Below, in pieces: positions 28,600 to 38,655 of a stretch of 64,000 nt of DNA. Location of the stretch: the NCBI RefSeq assembly GCF_019801015.1, contig NZ_JAHVJZ010000006.1:62001-126000 (forward strand). Direction: 5' to 3'. Below the pieces are notes generated by a model that did not search any database, was not told where the DNA came from, and was given only the letters and a program-made list of their open reading frames with translations. The translations under genes and the position numbers were made by a program. The stretch's first letter is position 1, and each line of letters begins with the position of its first letter. This DNA is from Marinobacter nauticus (GTDB taxonomy: Bacteria > Pseudomonadota > Gammaproteobacteria > Enterobacterales > Shewanellaceae).

Positions 28600-29652
28600 G
28601 TGAGCAAAGGCAAAAAGAAGCTGACCAAAGGTCAGCTGAGACGAGTACGGGCTAACCAGAGTCGACGCCTCAAGGGCGGCGACGAGCCACAATGGGACAA
28701 CGACGCCCTCGGTCCGCAACTGACCGGAAGGGTGATCAGTCGCTTTGGTCAGCATGCGGACGTGGAAGATGAGCACGGTGCAATCTTCCGCTGTAACCTC
28801 CGCCGTACCATCGACAGCCTGGTGGTGGGCGATGCCGTCGCCTGGCGCAAAGGCGCCGAACAGCTGGCCGGCATTGCCGGTGTGATTGAGGCGGTGCATC
28901 CCCGCCACAGCCAATTGGCACGCCCGGATTACTACGACGGTCTGAAGGTCGTGGCGGCCAACATCGATCAGATCCTGATCGTCTCCGCCGTGGTACCGGA
29001 ACTCTCCTCCCAAATCATCGATCGCTATCTGGTGGCGGCTGAAGATACCGGCATCCCGCCCGTGCTGGTCCTTAATAAGGTGGACCTGCTCGACGACGAA
29101 GGACGTGAGCTGGTGGACGAGATCCTGGAGCCGTACCAGGCGATCGGCTATCCGATGTACCTGGTCAGCAGCCACACTGGTGAAGGGATGGCGGAACTGG
29201 CGGAATGCCTTAAAGAGAAGGTCAGCATCTTCGTTGGCCAATCCGGTGTGGGCAAGTCCTCCATGATCAACCAGCTCCTGCCTGAAGCGGAGTTGCTGAC
29301 CAACGACGTGTCCAGCAACTCCGGCCTCGGTCAGCACACCACCACCACCGCCCGTCTGCTGCACTTTACCGATGGTGGTGACCTAATCGACTCCCCCGGT
29401 GTCCGGGAGTTTGCCCTGTGGCATCTGGCGCCCGAGCGCGTGACCTGGGGCTTTAAAGAGTTTCGCGAGGTGCTTGGCACCTGCAAATTCAGGGACTGCA
29501 AACACGGTGACGACCCCGGCTGCGCGCTGCGCGAGGCGGTCGAAGCCGGTCAAATCAGCACCCAGCGATTTGACAACTACCACCGTATTCTGGAAACCAT
29601 GGATACGGACAAACCCAACCGCCACTTCGGCAACCCGTTAACCAATAAGTAA
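28600..29652 (+). CDS. rsgA: Ribosome small subunit-dependent GTPase RsgA
   Basis: RsgA proofreads late 30S assembly. GTG 28600 gives a 350-residue product starting [15 protein letters not shown], the same length and N-terminus as E. coli RsgA; a TTG 33 bp upstream is less likely. It has an OB domain, then a circularly permuted G domain with G4 LNKVDLL first, P-loop GQSGVGKSS (near residue 215) and G3 DSPGVREF, and a C-terminal zinc finger (C-x4-C-x-H-x5-C type: [16 protein letters not shown]). Confidence 0.96.
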   Translation: MSKGKKKLTKGQLRRVRANQSRRLKGGDEPQWDNDALGPQLTGRVISRFGQHADVEDEHGAIFRCNLRRTIDSLVVGDAVAWRKGAEQLAGIAGVIEAVHPRHSQLARPDYYDGLKVVAANIDQILIVSAVVPELSSQIIDRYLVAAEDTGIPPVLVLNKVDLLDDEGRELVDEILEPYQAIGYPMYLVSSHTGEGMAELAECLKEKVSIFVGQSGVGKSSMINQLLPEAELLTNDVSSNSGLGQHTTTTARLLHFTDGGDLIDSPGVREFALWHLAPERVTWGFKEFREVLGTCKFRDCKHGDDPGCALREAVEAGQISTQRFDNYHRILETMDTDKPNRHFGNPLTNK

Positions 29653-29669
29653 TTCTTCAAGGTGCCCCA

Positions 29670-30542
29670 GTGTCTGTGGACAAACTGAAAGTCAATCTTC
29701 AATACGTGATGCCCAAGCATGGCCTTTCCCGTCTGGTGGGCAAATTCGCCGCTTCAGAAGCCGGCCCGCTGACCACCGCGTTCATTAAGTGGTTCATCCG
29801 CCAGTACGACATCAAGATGGAAGAAGCCGTGCAGGAGGACCCAAAGTCCTACCGCACCTTTAATGAGTTCTTCACTCGCCCGCTCAAACCCGGCCTGCGT
29901 CCGCTGGCTGAGGGCGATGACCTGCTGCTGCAGCCGGTTGATGGCAAAGTCAGTCAGTGTGGCCCCATTCGTGATGAGCGCCTTATCCAGGCCAAGGGTC
30001 ACGACTTCGGCCTGAAAGAACTGCTGGGTGGCTTTGATAAGGACGCAGAGCCGTTTAAAGAAGGCCACTTCGCCACCATTTACCTCTCTCCTCAGGACTA
30101 TCACCGCATCCATATGCCGGTAGCGGGCACCCTGCGTCGTATGGTGTACGTGCCGGGCGATCTCTTCTCCGTAAACCCGCTGACCACTGAAAACGTTCCG
30201 GGCCTTTTTGCCCGTAACGAACGGGTGGTGACCATCTTCGATACCGAGCACGGCCCTCTGGCGATGGTGCTTGTGGGCGCCACCATTGTGGCCAGCATCG
30301 AGACCGTCTGGGCAGGCACTGTCACCCCGCCGACCGGCAGCCAGGTGTTTGCCTGGGATTACCCGGCGGAAGGGGAGCAGGCGGTTCGCCTGGAGAAAGG
30401 GGAAGAGATGGGCCGTTTCAAACTGGGCAGCACCGTGGTGGCTTGTTTTGGCCGCGGCATGCTGGACGAGTTTGATGACGACTTCGAGCCGGGCAAAACC
30501 ACCCGACTGGGTCAGGCCATGGCGAAAGTAAAGGACGACTGA
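29670..30542 (+). CDS. psd: Phosphatidylserine decarboxylase
   Basis: The membrane enzyme makes phosphatidylethanolamine. The 290-residue proenzyme carries the self-cleavage site LGST (about 251-254) whose Ser becomes the pyruvoyl group, the [11 protein letters not shown] motif near residue 90 and the HRIHMPVAG motif near 147. Translation starts at GTG, 17 bp after rsgA, so the two are probably one transcript. Confidence 0.96.
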   Translation: MSVDKLKVNLQYVMPKHGLSRLVGKFAASEAGPLTTAFIKWFIRQYDIKMEEAVQEDPKSYRTFNEFFTRPLKPGLRPLAEGDDLLLQPVDGKVSQCGPIRDERLIQAKGHDFGLKELLGGFDKDAEPFKEGHFATIYLSPQDYHRIHMPVAGTLRRMVYVPGDLFSVNPLTTENVPGLFARNERVVTIFDTEHGPLAMVLVGATIVASIETVWAGTVTPPTGSQVFAWDYPAEGEQAVRLEKGEEMGRFKLGSTVVACFGRGMLDEFDDDFEPGKTTRLGQAMAKVKDD

Positions 30543-30566
30543 CGCAGCCAACACAAGGACGTGGTA

Positions 30567-31412
30567 GTGAACCCCACCCTACAGTTGCACCTGGCGGTGC
30601 TGCTCTTCAGCGGCACCGCCCTTTTCTCCAAACTGATCCCCCTTCCCGCCACCGACATCACCGCGTTGCGCTCGGTGCTGGCCGGGTTGGCGCTGTTCTC
30701 GCTGCTTTTGCTGACCGGCAAACGCGCCCGCCTGCAAAGTGCCCGAGATTACGTCGTGGTCATCGGACTGGGCATTCTTATCGGCCTGCATTGGGTCACC
30801 TACTTTGCCGGGATGCAGTTCTCCACGGTCGCCATCGGCATGATCGCCTTCTTTACCTACCCGGTAATGACGGTGCTGGTGGAGCCACTGCTGGAGGGCA
30901 AGCGACCCGCGCTGGCGGATCTGGTCAGTGCACTGATTGTGTTGATGGGGGTGGCGCTGCTGGTGCCCACGCCAAGCCTGGAAAGCAGCGTGACTCAGGG
31001 GGTACTGCTCGGCGTGCTTTCCGCCGCCCTGTTTACCGCCCGGAACCTGCTTCAGAAACGCTATTTCGCCCACTACTCCGGCGCGCACACCATGGCGTAT
31101 CAAACCTCAGTGGCGGCACTGATGCTGCTGCCCTGGATAACGTTGCCCGAGGGGGCGATGACTGGCCGGGACTGGGGAATGCTGGTTCTGCTGGGGTTGG
31201 GGTTTACCGCCCTGCCCCACGCGATGCTGTCGCAATCTCTGCGCAGCCTGAGAGCCAAAACCGTCAGCCTGGTCTCCTGCATGCAACCGCTTTACGCCAC
31301 CGCGCTGGCTGCCCTGCTGCTGTCTGAGTGGCCCGACCTCAAGACCCTGATCGGCGGCGGATTGATTCTGGCAGCGGCGCTTTATGAGACAGCGCGGGCA
31401 CATCGACGCTAA
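30567..31412 (+). CDS. DMT-superfamily (EamA) transporter
   Basis: The 281-residue integral membrane protein has ten hydrophobic segments in two EamA halves (ALFSKLIPLPATDITALRSV in the first; HTMAYQTSVAALMLLPWI in the second). The start is GTG 30567 because AAGGA ends 7 bases before it; GTG 30561 would be too close. It is inserted between psd and mscM, which are adjacent in E. coli. The substrate is unknown; amino-acid or metabolite export is usual for the family. Confidence 0.85.
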   Translation: MNPTLQLHLAVLLFSGTALFSKLIPLPATDITALRSVLAGLALFSLLLLTGKRARLQSARDYVVVIGLGILIGLHWVTYFAGMQFSTVAIGMIAFFTYPVMTVLVEPLLEGKRPALADLVSALIVLMGVALLVPTPSLESSVTQGVLLGVLSAALFTARNLLQKRYFAHYSGAHTMAYQTSVAALMLLPWITLPEGAMTGRDWGMLVLLGLGFTALPHAMLSQSLRSLRAKTVSLVSCMQPLYATALAALLLSEWPDLKTLIGGGLILAAALYETARAHRR

Positions 31413-31491
31413 CGGCATAGGCACCTTAAACTTTCTTCGCTACACTGACGCTGCTCGATACTGTAATCCCCTTGCCAATACGCGGAACATC

Positions 31492-34400
31492 ATGCGGCGT
31501 TTTCTTCTGCCCCTGCTCGTCCTGTTGGTCGCCTTTAGCGTTCAGGCCAACGCCCCTTTCTCTCTGGAACGTCGCCTGAGCCCGTTCGGGAACCAGGAAA
31601 ACACCCAGACCACTGCCGAACAGTGGCAAACCCAGCGGGAACAGCTGGATATTGAGCAAGCTCAATACCAGACGCTCATTACCGAATTCCCGGTCCGTCA
31701 GGCCGAACTGCAAAGTCAGCTCAATCAATCCCTGCCGACGGAAGTCGACAGCGGCCAGGGGCTGGCTCAGCAACTTTCCCTGGTTCATCTGGAACTGCAG
31801 GAACTCAAAGCCAGCGCCACCTCACTGGCGGAAATGCGCCAGGAGATGCGCCAACGCATCGCCAGTCTGCCCCAGCTCGAACAACAGGCTAACGCGCAGC
31901 TTCGCATCACTTCCGGCGGCAGTGAGTCGATCCGTCAGGCGCGTCAGGCCTACTTCAGCCAGCTGCTGGACACCGTGAAGACTGAGCAGAAAGCCCTGCC
32001 TCTTCAGCTCCAGCTTATCCAGCTGCGGGAGCGTCTGGTGCATAACCAGCAGGTGGCACTGGAACAACGACTGGGCAACCTGAACGATGCCATCGCGGCC
32101 GAGCGAAGGGCTCAGAGCCGCTCTGCGATCACCACCACCCTGCCCCGCGCCAACGCTGACCCCTCCCTGAGCCAGCTCAGCGAGGAGAACGCCGAACTGG
32201 CCCGAGCCCTGGCCCGAATCAACGGCCGGCTGGAACAGCTGGGCAACCAGATCGTGCAGGCAGAGCAAGCCTACCAGCAGCAATCCACCCTGCTGGGGGA
32301 AACCCAGGAGCAACTGCAATGGGGCGGCGCCAGTGCAGCCTTTGGCGAGGCGTTGATCCGTCAGCTTAAGCAACTTGAAAAGCAACGCTTTGGGGATAAC
32401 ACCAGTCGCCAGCTCAGCCAGTCGCGACTGGCCCGATACGATTACGAACAACAGCGTGAGCCGTTGCAGCGTCGCTTACGCAGCACCAGCGACGACGATC
32501 CGAACAAGGAGCTGTGGCAACGCCAGCTCGATCTGCTCGACCAGCTGATCGGTGCCCATGAGCAGCTGGTACTGGACCTGACCCGGCTGAAGCTGCAGCA
32601 GGACCAGCTGCAACTGCAGTCTCAACGCTTCCGGAAACTGATTAACGAGCACCTGTTCTGGCTGCCCAACAACCGTCCCCTGGACCGTAACTGGACCGGC
32701 GAACTGGCCCTCAGTCTCAGCTGGCTGGTGGATGCCCAGCGGGTTGCCGAACTGAAATCCTCGTTCCAGCAGAACAACAGTGGCTGGTCACTGTGGCTGG
32801 TGCTGGTGGTCGTCGTGGTGGTGCTCTCCGATCTGCTCAAAGGCCCCTATGCCCGGGCACAGGGACGTCAGGCACGCTACATCGGTAACGTAACGCTCGA
32901 CCGTTTCAGCGCCAGTGTCGCCACCTTCTTAATCGCTCTGGGCTTCAGTCTGCTGGCCCCGCTGCCGCTGTGGGCAGCAGGTGCGTTGCTGGCCGGCAGT
33001 GAAGGCCATCTGTTTGCCCAGGCTCTGGGCAAAGCCCTGCTGTTTGCGGCTGTACCGATCCAGCTGTACTGGACCATTCACCAGCTCAGCCGCCCGGATG
33101 GATTGATGATTGCCCACTTCCGGCGCTATCCGCCGCTGGTCAATCACATGCTGCGCTTCCTGCGTAAGTCGTTGTGGGTCGCGACACCGCTGATCATCCT
33201 CGTGGTGATGACCGAGGCTCTGGGGCTGGAGATGATCAAAGCCAGCCTGGGCCGGGGTGCCTTCCTGGTGCTGTGTCTGGTACTGGCCTACTTCTACCGC
33301 CGTCTGTCCGGTTTTGCGACCGAGTACCACCATCACCACAGCCGCGGTCACGACCGCCAGCGCCGGCTGCTGGAAAAGCTGATCTGGATGGCGTTGATTG
33401 CCGTGCCTCTGGTGGCCCTCGTTCTGGCCACCCGCGGGTACTACTACAGCGCCCAACAGTTGCTCAGCCAGGCTCAGCTCACCGTGCTGCTGGCCCTGCT
33501 GTATTTGCTGGCTTACCTGATGGTGAAGCGCTGGACTCTGATCGAGCGCCGCCGACTTCAGTTTGAACGGGCCAAAGCCAAGCGCGCCGAAGCCCTGGCC
33601 CAGCGTGAGCGGGAGAAAGCGGATGGCATTCCGCCCTCCAGTGCCGAAGGGCAGCTGGAAAGCGGCGATGACCCCCTTATCGATCTGGACACCATCTCCA
33701 CCCAGTCCCTGACCCTGATGCGCAGTCTGATGGTGCTGGCGTTCTTCCTGTCGCTGATTGCGCTGTGGAGTCAGACCCACTCCGCCATGTTCAGCTTCCT
33801 GGAAGGGATCACCCTGTGGTCCAGCACCCAGATGCTCGATGGCGTTGAGCAGGCGGTGCCAATCACGCTGATGTCCTTTGCGACGGCAGCCTTTGTGGCG
33901 ATCTTTACCGTGATGATCGCCCGCAACCTGCCCGGTCTGCTGGAGCTGGTGTTGTTACAGCGTCTGGAACTGAGTCCGGGAACCGGGTTTGCCATCACCT
34001 CCGTCAGCAAATACGTGCTCTATACCGTTGGGGTGTTTGTCACCTTCTCGATGCTGGGGCTGGCGTGGAACAAATTGCAGTGGTTGATTGCGGCACTGAC
34101 CTTTGGCCTGGCGTTCGGTTTGCAGGAGATTTTCGCCAACTTTATCTCCGGCATCATCATTCTGTTTGAAAAGCCGATCCGCATCGGCGATACGGTGACG
34201 ATCCGGGATCTGACCGGCACCGTCTCCAAGATCCAGATCCGGGCTACCACCATCGTTGACTGGGACCGCAAAGAGATCATCGTGCCCAATAAGGCGTTCA
34301 TTACCGAGCAATTGGTGAACTGGTCGCTGTCGGATCCGATCACCCGGATCTGCATGACCATCTCGGTGGCGCGGGATTCCGATCCGGCTCTGGTGGAAGC

Positions 34401-34665
34401 CTTGCTCCATCAGGCGGTGAAGGAGTGTCCGTTGGCGCTGGAGCAGCCGGAGCCGGAGATCTACTTCGGTGGCTTTGGCACCCACACCCAGGATTTCGAA
34501 ATGCGCGCTTACGCGGACGAGATGGGCAAACGCTGGCCGCTGCGCCACGACCTGCACATGCGGATCCTCAGCAAGTTCCGCGAAGCGGGCGTGGTACTGG
34601 CCTACCCGCAGATGGATCTGCACATCAAATCCGGCGAGGCCAAGGACAGCGGTCTGATCCGCTAA
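31492..34665 (+). CDS. mscM: Large mechanosensitive channel, MscM/MscK type
   Basis: The 1057-residue inner-membrane protein has a signal peptide (1-21, ending QANA), a Gln/Leu-rich periplasmic coiled-coil region of about 400 residues, then a block of membrane helices, and a C-terminal MscS domain with GLAFGLQEIFANFISGIIIL and FEKPIRIGDTV, the pore helix and beta-domain signatures. ATG 31492 opens the signal peptide. Location near psd fits MscM (YjeP) better than MscK. Confidence 0.9.
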   Translation: MRRFLLPLLVLLVAFSVQANAPFSLERRLSPFGNQENTQTTAEQWQTQREQLDIEQAQYQTLITEFPVRQAELQSQLNQSLPTEVDSGQGLAQQLSLVHLELQELKASATSLAEMRQEMRQRIASLPQLEQQANAQLRITSGGSESIRQARQAYFSQLLDTVKTEQKALPLQLQLIQLRERLVHNQQVALEQRLGNLNDAIAAERRAQSRSAITTTLPRANADPSLSQLSEENAELARALARINGRLEQLGNQIVQAEQAYQQQSTLLGETQEQLQWGGASAAFGEALIRQLKQLEKQRFGDNTSRQLSQSRLARYDYEQQREPLQRRLRSTSDDDPNKELWQRQLDLLDQLIGAHEQLVLDLTRLKLQQDQLQLQSQRFRKLINEHLFWLPNNRPLDRNWTGELALSLSWLVDAQRVAELKSSFQQNNSGWSLWLVLVVVVVVLSDLLKGPYARAQGRQARYIGNVTLDRFSASVATFLIALGFSLLAPLPLWAAGALLAGSEGHLFAQALGKALLFAAVPIQLYWTIHQLSRPDGLMIAHFRRYPPLVNHMLRFLRKSLWVATPLIILVVMTEALGLEMIKASLGRGAFLVLCLVLAYFYRRLSGFATEYHHHHSRGHDRQRRLLEKLIWMALIAVPLVALVLATRGYYYSAQQLLSQAQLTVLLALLYLLAYLMVKRWTLIERRRLQFERAKAKRAEALAQREREKADGIPPSSAEGQLESGDDPLIDLDTISTQSLTLMRSLMVLAFFLSLIALWSQTHSAMFSFLEGITLWSSTQMLDGVEQAVPITLMSFATAAFVAIFTVMIARNLPGLLELVLLQRLELSPGTGFAITSVSKYVLYTVGVFVTFSMLGLAWNKLQWLIAALTFGLAFGLQEIFANFISGIIILFEKPIRIGDTVTIRDLTGTVSKIQIRATTIVDWDRKEIIVPNKAFITEQLVNWSLSDPITRICMTISVARDSDPALVEALLHQAVKECPLALEQPEPEIYFGGFGTHTQDFEMRAYADEMGKRWPLRHDLHMRILSKFREAGVVLAYPQMDLHIKSGEAKDSGLIR

Positions 34666-34677
34666 CAGGAGAGTCCC

Positions 34678-35400
34678 ATGCTGATCATTGCTCACCGTGG
34701 TGCCTCCGGGCACGCCCCGGAAAACACCCTGGCGGCCATGGACAAAGCCCTGGCCCTGGGTGCCGATGCCATCGAGCTGGATCTTCAATGCGTGGAAGAC
34801 ACTCTGGTGGTGCTGCACGACCGCTATCTGCACAAAACCACCAGCGGCACCGGGCCATTGAGCGATCAAACGCTGGCGTCATTGGCCCGGCTGGATGCCG
34901 GCCATGGCGAACGGGTGCCCACCCTTTGGCAGGTGCTGGAACGGGTCGCGGGCCGCTGCGACTTCAACCTGGAACTGAAAGGTCACGACACCGCCGAACC
35001 GCTGCTGCGACTCTTGACCCGCGCGGAGCAGGAGCTGGGTTACCGTCCGGAGCAGTTCTCCATCTCCTCCTTCCACCACCCGCTGCTGGCCCGGGTGAAG
35101 GCGGCCCGGCCGGACCTGGCCATTGGCGCCCTGACCGCCAGCCTTCCGCTGGATTACGCCGCTTTTGGGGCCGCCCTGGGCGCCAACTCCATCAATGTGG
35201 ACGTGGACTTTATCAGCCAGGCACTGGTGGACGACGCCCACCAACGCGGCCTGAAAGTGTATGTCTACACCGTCGACCAGCCGGAAGACGTGGCGCACAT
35301 GATGACGCTGGGCGTGGATGGGATCTTCAGCAACTATCCGGATCGGACCCGGGCCATCGCCGGGGGCGAAACCCGCGCCCCGGGAAAGTGCTGGCGCTGA
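34678..35400 (+). CDS. Glycerophosphodiester phosphodiesterase
   Basis: The 240-residue cytoplasmic GDPD hydrolyses glycerophosphodiesters to glycerol-3-phosphate and an alcohol. The catalytic set is at the N-terminus: HRGASGHAPENT (residues 5-16; His5, Arg6, Glu14) and ELDLQ (about 39-43), then the second catalytic His in VLHDRYL. No signal peptide is present, so it resembles UgpQ rather than GlpQ. It starts 12 bp after mscM. Confidence 0.9.
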   Translation: MLIIAHRGASGHAPENTLAAMDKALALGADAIELDLQCVEDTLVVLHDRYLHKTTSGTGPLSDQTLASLARLDAGHGERVPTLWQVLERVAGRCDFNLELKGHDTAEPLLRLLTRAEQELGYRPEQFSISSFHHPLLARVKAARPDLAIGALTASLPLDYAAFGAALGANSINVDVDFISQALVDDAHQRGLKVYVYTVDQPEDVAHMMTLGVDGIFSNYPDRTRAIAGGETRAPGKCWR

Positions 35401-35412
35401 CTCAAACCAGCG

Positions 35413-35745
35413 TCAGATTTGCCGGTGACGTTCGGCCCACAAGCCGATAAACAGGAAGGTCAACGTGACGACCGTCAGCAACCATCGGGCGCTGAGCGCC
35501 GACAGCTGCACCGCCAGCCAGGGCGCGACCGTCGTAATCAACAACCCGTAGCCGAAGGCAATCAGCACCACATACAGCAGCGTCCGAAACACAAACGGCC
35601 AATTTCGGATGCGCCCCCGGATAAAGCCCTGGATGTCGCCATGCAGCACCACCAGGGCACAAGCCACCATCGCCGTGGCGATGGAACTGAGATAGGGATA
35701 GAGGGTGCCACCCAAAGCGGTGGCCAGATCGGACAGCCAATCCAT
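35413..35745 (-). CDS. DUF3392-family membrane protein
   Basis: The 110-residue protein has three hydrophobic segments and the family core YLSSIATAMVACALVVL. ATG 35745 is preferred because AAGGA lies 6-7 bases upstream. It is convergent with the phosphodiesterase gene (12 bp) and divergent from the dehydrogenase gene. Function unknown. Confidence 0.8.
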   Translation of the reverse strand: MDWLSDLATALGGTLYPYLSSIATAMVACALVVLHGDIQGFIRGRIRNWPFVFRTLLYVVLIAFGYGLLITTVAPWLAVQLSALSARWLLTVVTLTFLFIGLWAERHRQI

Positions 35746-35815
35746 CACAAGTCCTTTCACTGTTCATACTCAACTCGTATCTTACAGCGACAGGAATCTC
35801 AGGATATTGGATCGT

Positions 35816-36712
35816 ATGGATAAAATTCTGCTGCTGACCGGTGACAATGCCGCCTACCAGTCCCGCTTGGGCACCTGCCAATTCACCGACGACCCCGAGG
35901 CCGCTGCCATCTGGCTGGCCGAACCGGCAATGGCAGCGCCGTTGCTGCGCCAGGGTCACCAGCCGCGCTGGCTGGCCAGCACCTTTGCCGGCGTGGATGC
36001 CCTGATGGCCGGTGACCTGCCCCGCAGCTACCAACTGACCAACGTCCGCGGGATTTTCGGCCCGCTGATGGCCCAATACGTGTTTGCCCACCTGCTTTCC
36101 CAGCTTAGGGAACTGCCCCGCTATGCCGCTCAGCAGGCCGACGCGCAGTGGCAGCCTCACCCCTATGGCTCGCTGGCAGGCCAGACACTGGTGCTGCTCG
36201 GCACTGGCGACATTGCCCAGCACATCGCCCAGGTCGGAAAAGCCTTTGGCATGCGTGTCATCGGCGTCAGCCGCAGCGGCACCCCCAAACCCGGGTTCGA
36301 CGAGGTGCACGCCATCGCTGCACTCAACGCCATTCTGCCCGAAGCCGACGCGCTGGTCTCAGTGCTGCCGAATACGCCGGCCACCCACCATCTGCTCAAC
36401 CAAGACACCCTGGCTCTGCTGCCATCGGGCGCAACGCTGATCAATGTCGGCCGGGGGCATACCCTGTGCCCGGATGCGCTCCTGGCCCAGTTGAATCGAG
36501 GTGCCTTGCGCCGCGCCGTACTGGATGTGTTTGAACAGGAGCCGCTGGACAGTGCTTCACCGCTCTGGCGTCACCCCAACGTCACCATCACTCCCCACAT
36601 CGCCGCCACCAGCTTTCCGGACCAGATCGCCGCTCAATTTCTCGATAACCTGGCGCGATATCGCCGCGGTGAGCCCCTGGCCAATCAGGTCGACTTTACT
36701 CAGGGTTATTAA
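35816..36712 (+). CDS. D-2-hydroxyacid dehydrogenase (glyoxylate/hydroxypyruvate reductase-like)
   Basis: The 298-residue NAD(P)-dependent oxidoreductase has a Rossmann motif LLGTGDIAQHIAQVGKAFG (about 125-143) and the catalytic residues of the family: Arg in NVGRG, Glu in DVFEQEPL and His in TPHIAA. Sequence style resembles GhrA. The exact keto acid is uncertain. Its stop overlaps the convergent DUF6494 gene by 17 bp. Confidence 0.88.
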   Translation: MDKILLLTGDNAAYQSRLGTCQFTDDPEAAAIWLAEPAMAAPLLRQGHQPRWLASTFAGVDALMAGDLPRSYQLTNVRGIFGPLMAQYVFAHLLSQLRELPRYAAQQADAQWQPHPYGSLAGQTLVLLGTGDIAQHIAQVGKAFGMRVIGVSRSGTPKPGFDEVHAIAALNAILPEADALVSVLPNTPATHHLLNQDTLALLPSGATLINVGRGHTLCPDALLAQLNRGALRRAVLDVFEQEPLDSASPLWRHPNVTITPHIAATSFPDQIAAQFLDNLARYRRGEPLANQVDFTQGY

Positions 36713-36899
36713 GATCCAGTTCACCGGTGATCTGGTGGCGAAGCCCCAGCGCCGGTGCTTCCAGAGTCATGGTCAGCTGAATCGGCTGGCCCTCTTTCAG
36801 CTCGGCCCGTTCCAGTGCCTCCGCCAACGCCCGATGACTGGTGATGCCCACCTCTTTTAAAAAGCGGCGGATGGCCATATCAATTTGTTCTTGCTGCAT
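36696..36899 (-). CDS. DUF6494-family small protein
   Basis: A 67-residue soluble protein starting MQQEQIDMAIRRFLKEVGIT, with the amphipathic helix and short beta tail of the family. It is preceded by a GGAGGAAAG ribosome-binding site on the minus strand. Function unknown. Confidence 0.75.
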   Translation of the reverse strand: MQQEQIDMAIRRFLKEVGITSHRALAEALERAELKEGQPIQLTMTLEAPALGLRHQITGELDLNNPE

Positions 36900-36984
36900 T
36901 CTTTCCTCCAGTGCGGTTTTTCTGAGCGATCCCGCTCACAGTTTTTTATAACCACAGACCCCGGCTTCGGCCAGAATAAAACTA

Positions 36985-37017
36985 AATCGCAATTAGACAT
37001 GCGAATCGTTTGCATTT
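36985..37017 (+). promoter_or_regulatory. Possible Fur site upstream of bfd
   Basis: An A/T-rich imperfect repeat (AATCGCAATT ... GCGAATCGTTTGCATT) lies 41-73 bp before the bfd start. It shares GAAT/CGTTTGCATT elements with Fur boxes but is not a clean palindrome. Confidence 0.3.
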
Positions 37018-37057
37018 ACTCTTAGCTCAACTTGAACAGGGTTCGACAGAGGCAGCG

Positions 37058-37249
37058 ATGTACGTGTGTGTGTGCTACGGCGTGACAGATAAGCAGGTAA
37101 AGCAAGCGGTGGACAACGGTGCCGTGGACCTGAAGTCCCTGCAGAAAGCGCTGAACGTCGGCACCCAATGCGGTAAGTGCATCAAAACCACCCTGGAGGT
37201 GATGCAGCAGCAACTCGACGTTACCCCGAACTACTACGAAGTGGCCTGA
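37058..37249 (+). CDS. bfd: Bacterioferritin-associated ferredoxin
   Basis: The 63-residue [2Fe-2S] protein reduces the Bfr core so that iron can be released. Four cysteines fit the Bfd pattern: CVC at positions 4 and 6 and CGKC near 38-41. It is encoded 109 bp upstream of bfr. ATG 37058 gives the conserved MYVCVCYGVTD start. Confidence 0.95.
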   Translation: MYVCVCYGVTDKQVKQAVDNGAVDLKSLQKALNVGTQCGKCIKTTLEVMQQQLDVTPNYYEVA

Positions 37250-37358
37250 CCCTCGCTTTCAGGCCTCTGCCCTTCGCGCCACTTTTCCCCGGCGGCGCGT
37301 GGCGCCCCAGTGCGCCCTTATCTAAGCTTGGCAAACACCCACAGCCAAGGACCGCACC

Positions 37359-37841
37359 ATGAAAGCCGACCCCAAGGTGATTGCCCACCTCAACACAGTG
37401 TTGGGTAACGAGCTGATTGCCATCAACCAGTATTTCCTGCACGCCCGCATGTACAAAGACTGGGGACTGAAACGGATCGCCGACAAGGAGTATCACGAGT
37501 CGATCGACGAGATGAATCACGCCGATCACCTGATCGAGCGGATCCTGTTCCTCGAAGGGCTCCCCAATTTGCAGTCGCTGGGCAAGCTGCGCATCGGTGA
37601 GCACACCAAAGAGATGCTGGAGTGCGACCTGTCGCTGGAGATGGACGCCATCCCGGATCTGCGGGAAGGGATCGCCTACTGCGAATCGGTCCGTGACTTT
37701 GTCAGCCGCGATCTGCTGCAGGATATCCTCGAAGATGAAGAGGAGCACGTGGACTGGCTGGAAACCCAGCTCGAACTGATCGATAAAGTGGGCATTCAGA
37801 ACTACCTGCAAACCCAGACCATCGACGAAGACGAAGGCTAA
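37359..37841 (+). CDS. bfr: Bacterioferritin
   Basis: The 160-residue subunit of the 24-mer iron store keeps the heme-ligand Met52 (DEMNHAD) and the ferroxidase residues Glu18, Glu51, His54, plus EEEHVDWLE around positions 126-134. All hallmarks of a heme-binding, catalytically active Bfr are present. It is paired with bfd. Confidence 0.97.
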   Translation: MKADPKVIAHLNTVLGNELIAINQYFLHARMYKDWGLKRIADKEYHESIDEMNHADHLIERILFLEGLPNLQSLGKLRIGEHTKEMLECDLSLEMDAIPDLREGIAYCESVRDFVSRDLLQDILEDEEEHVDWLETQLELIDKVGIQNYLQTQTIDEDEG

Positions 37842-37858
37842 TCAGCCCGAGGGATAAA

Positions 37859-37884
37859 GAAAGGGACGCCGAGGCGTCCCTTTC
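37859..37884. terminator. Bidirectional terminator between bfr and znuB
   Basis: AAGGGACGCC/GGCGTCCCTT stem with GA loop, flanked by A- and T-rich ends. Confidence 0.75.
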
Positions 37885-37887
37885 TGA

Positions 37888-38655
37888 TCATTCACCGGAT
37901 GCGGGGCTTCGGCTGACAATGCGAACCACCAACGCCGCCACGGCCAGCGTGCACACGATTGTCGCGCCCGAGGGCAAATCCCATCCCGCCGACAGCCACA
38001 AGCCGGCGCCGTAGCCGACCACACCGGTCGCGTAACCCCATATCAGGGCAGACTTGCCCGTCAGTCGGTTCACCGCCAGCGCAGGCAGGATCAGGCTGGA
38101 AAACACCAGATACACCCCCACCAGCTGCACCGAAAAGGTAATCACCAGGGCAAACAGCGGATAGAAGGCGCGCCCCCGCAGCAGTCCGGGCCGCCAGATC
38201 AGCAGCCCCAGCACCACCGCAGTCACCAGCGCCGGCAGGCGCAGGCTGGCCCAGTCCGTCCACAGGATTTGCCCCGACAACAGCTGCTTAAGCAGCTCGC
38301 CACCGTGGGGGTCCTGAGCCAGCACCAACATCGCCGCCACCGCAGAAAGCACGTAGAGGCAGCCGATCAGGGCTTCCAGTTCGCTTTTGTAGTGACGTTC
38401 CAGCACCGCGATCAGCGCCGCCCCACCAAGGGCAAACAGGGCCGGAAGCAGCCACTCCATGCCCGGCAGATGCGCCAGATCGTGCTGGGTGTGTGCCAAG
38501 ACCGCGCCCAACGCGGCGATCTGAGCCAGCGCCAGATCGATAAAGATGATGCCCCGGGCCAACACCTGCTGCCCCATCACCACGTGGCTGGCCAACACCA
38601 GCAACCCCGCCACCATGGCAGGCATCAGGATACTGAGCAGGGTGGTGTCCATCAT
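37888..38655 (-). CDS. znuB: Zinc/manganese-type ABC transporter permease
   Basis: The 255-residue membrane protein of the ABC-3 family has about eight hydrophobic helices and the family segments GIIFIDLALAQIAALGAV and SLILPALAVNRLTG. It overlaps the end of the binding-protein gene by 4 bp, so the two are coupled. No ATPase gene accompanies it in this operon, which is unusual for znu/mnt systems. Zinc is favoured because of the His-rich porin upstream. Confidence 0.88.
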   Translation of the reverse strand: MMDTTLLSILMPAMVAGLLVLASHVVMGQQVLARGIIFIDLALAQIAALGAVLAHTQHDLAHLPGMEWLLPALFALGGAALIAVLERHYKSELEALIGCLYVLSAVAAMLVLAQDPHGGELLKQLLSGQILWTDWASLRLPALVTAVVLGLLIWRPGLLRGRAFYPLFALVITFSVQLVGVYLVFSSLILPALAVNRLTGKSALIWGYATGVVGYGAGLWLSAGWDLPSGATIVCTLAVAALVVRIVSRSPASGE

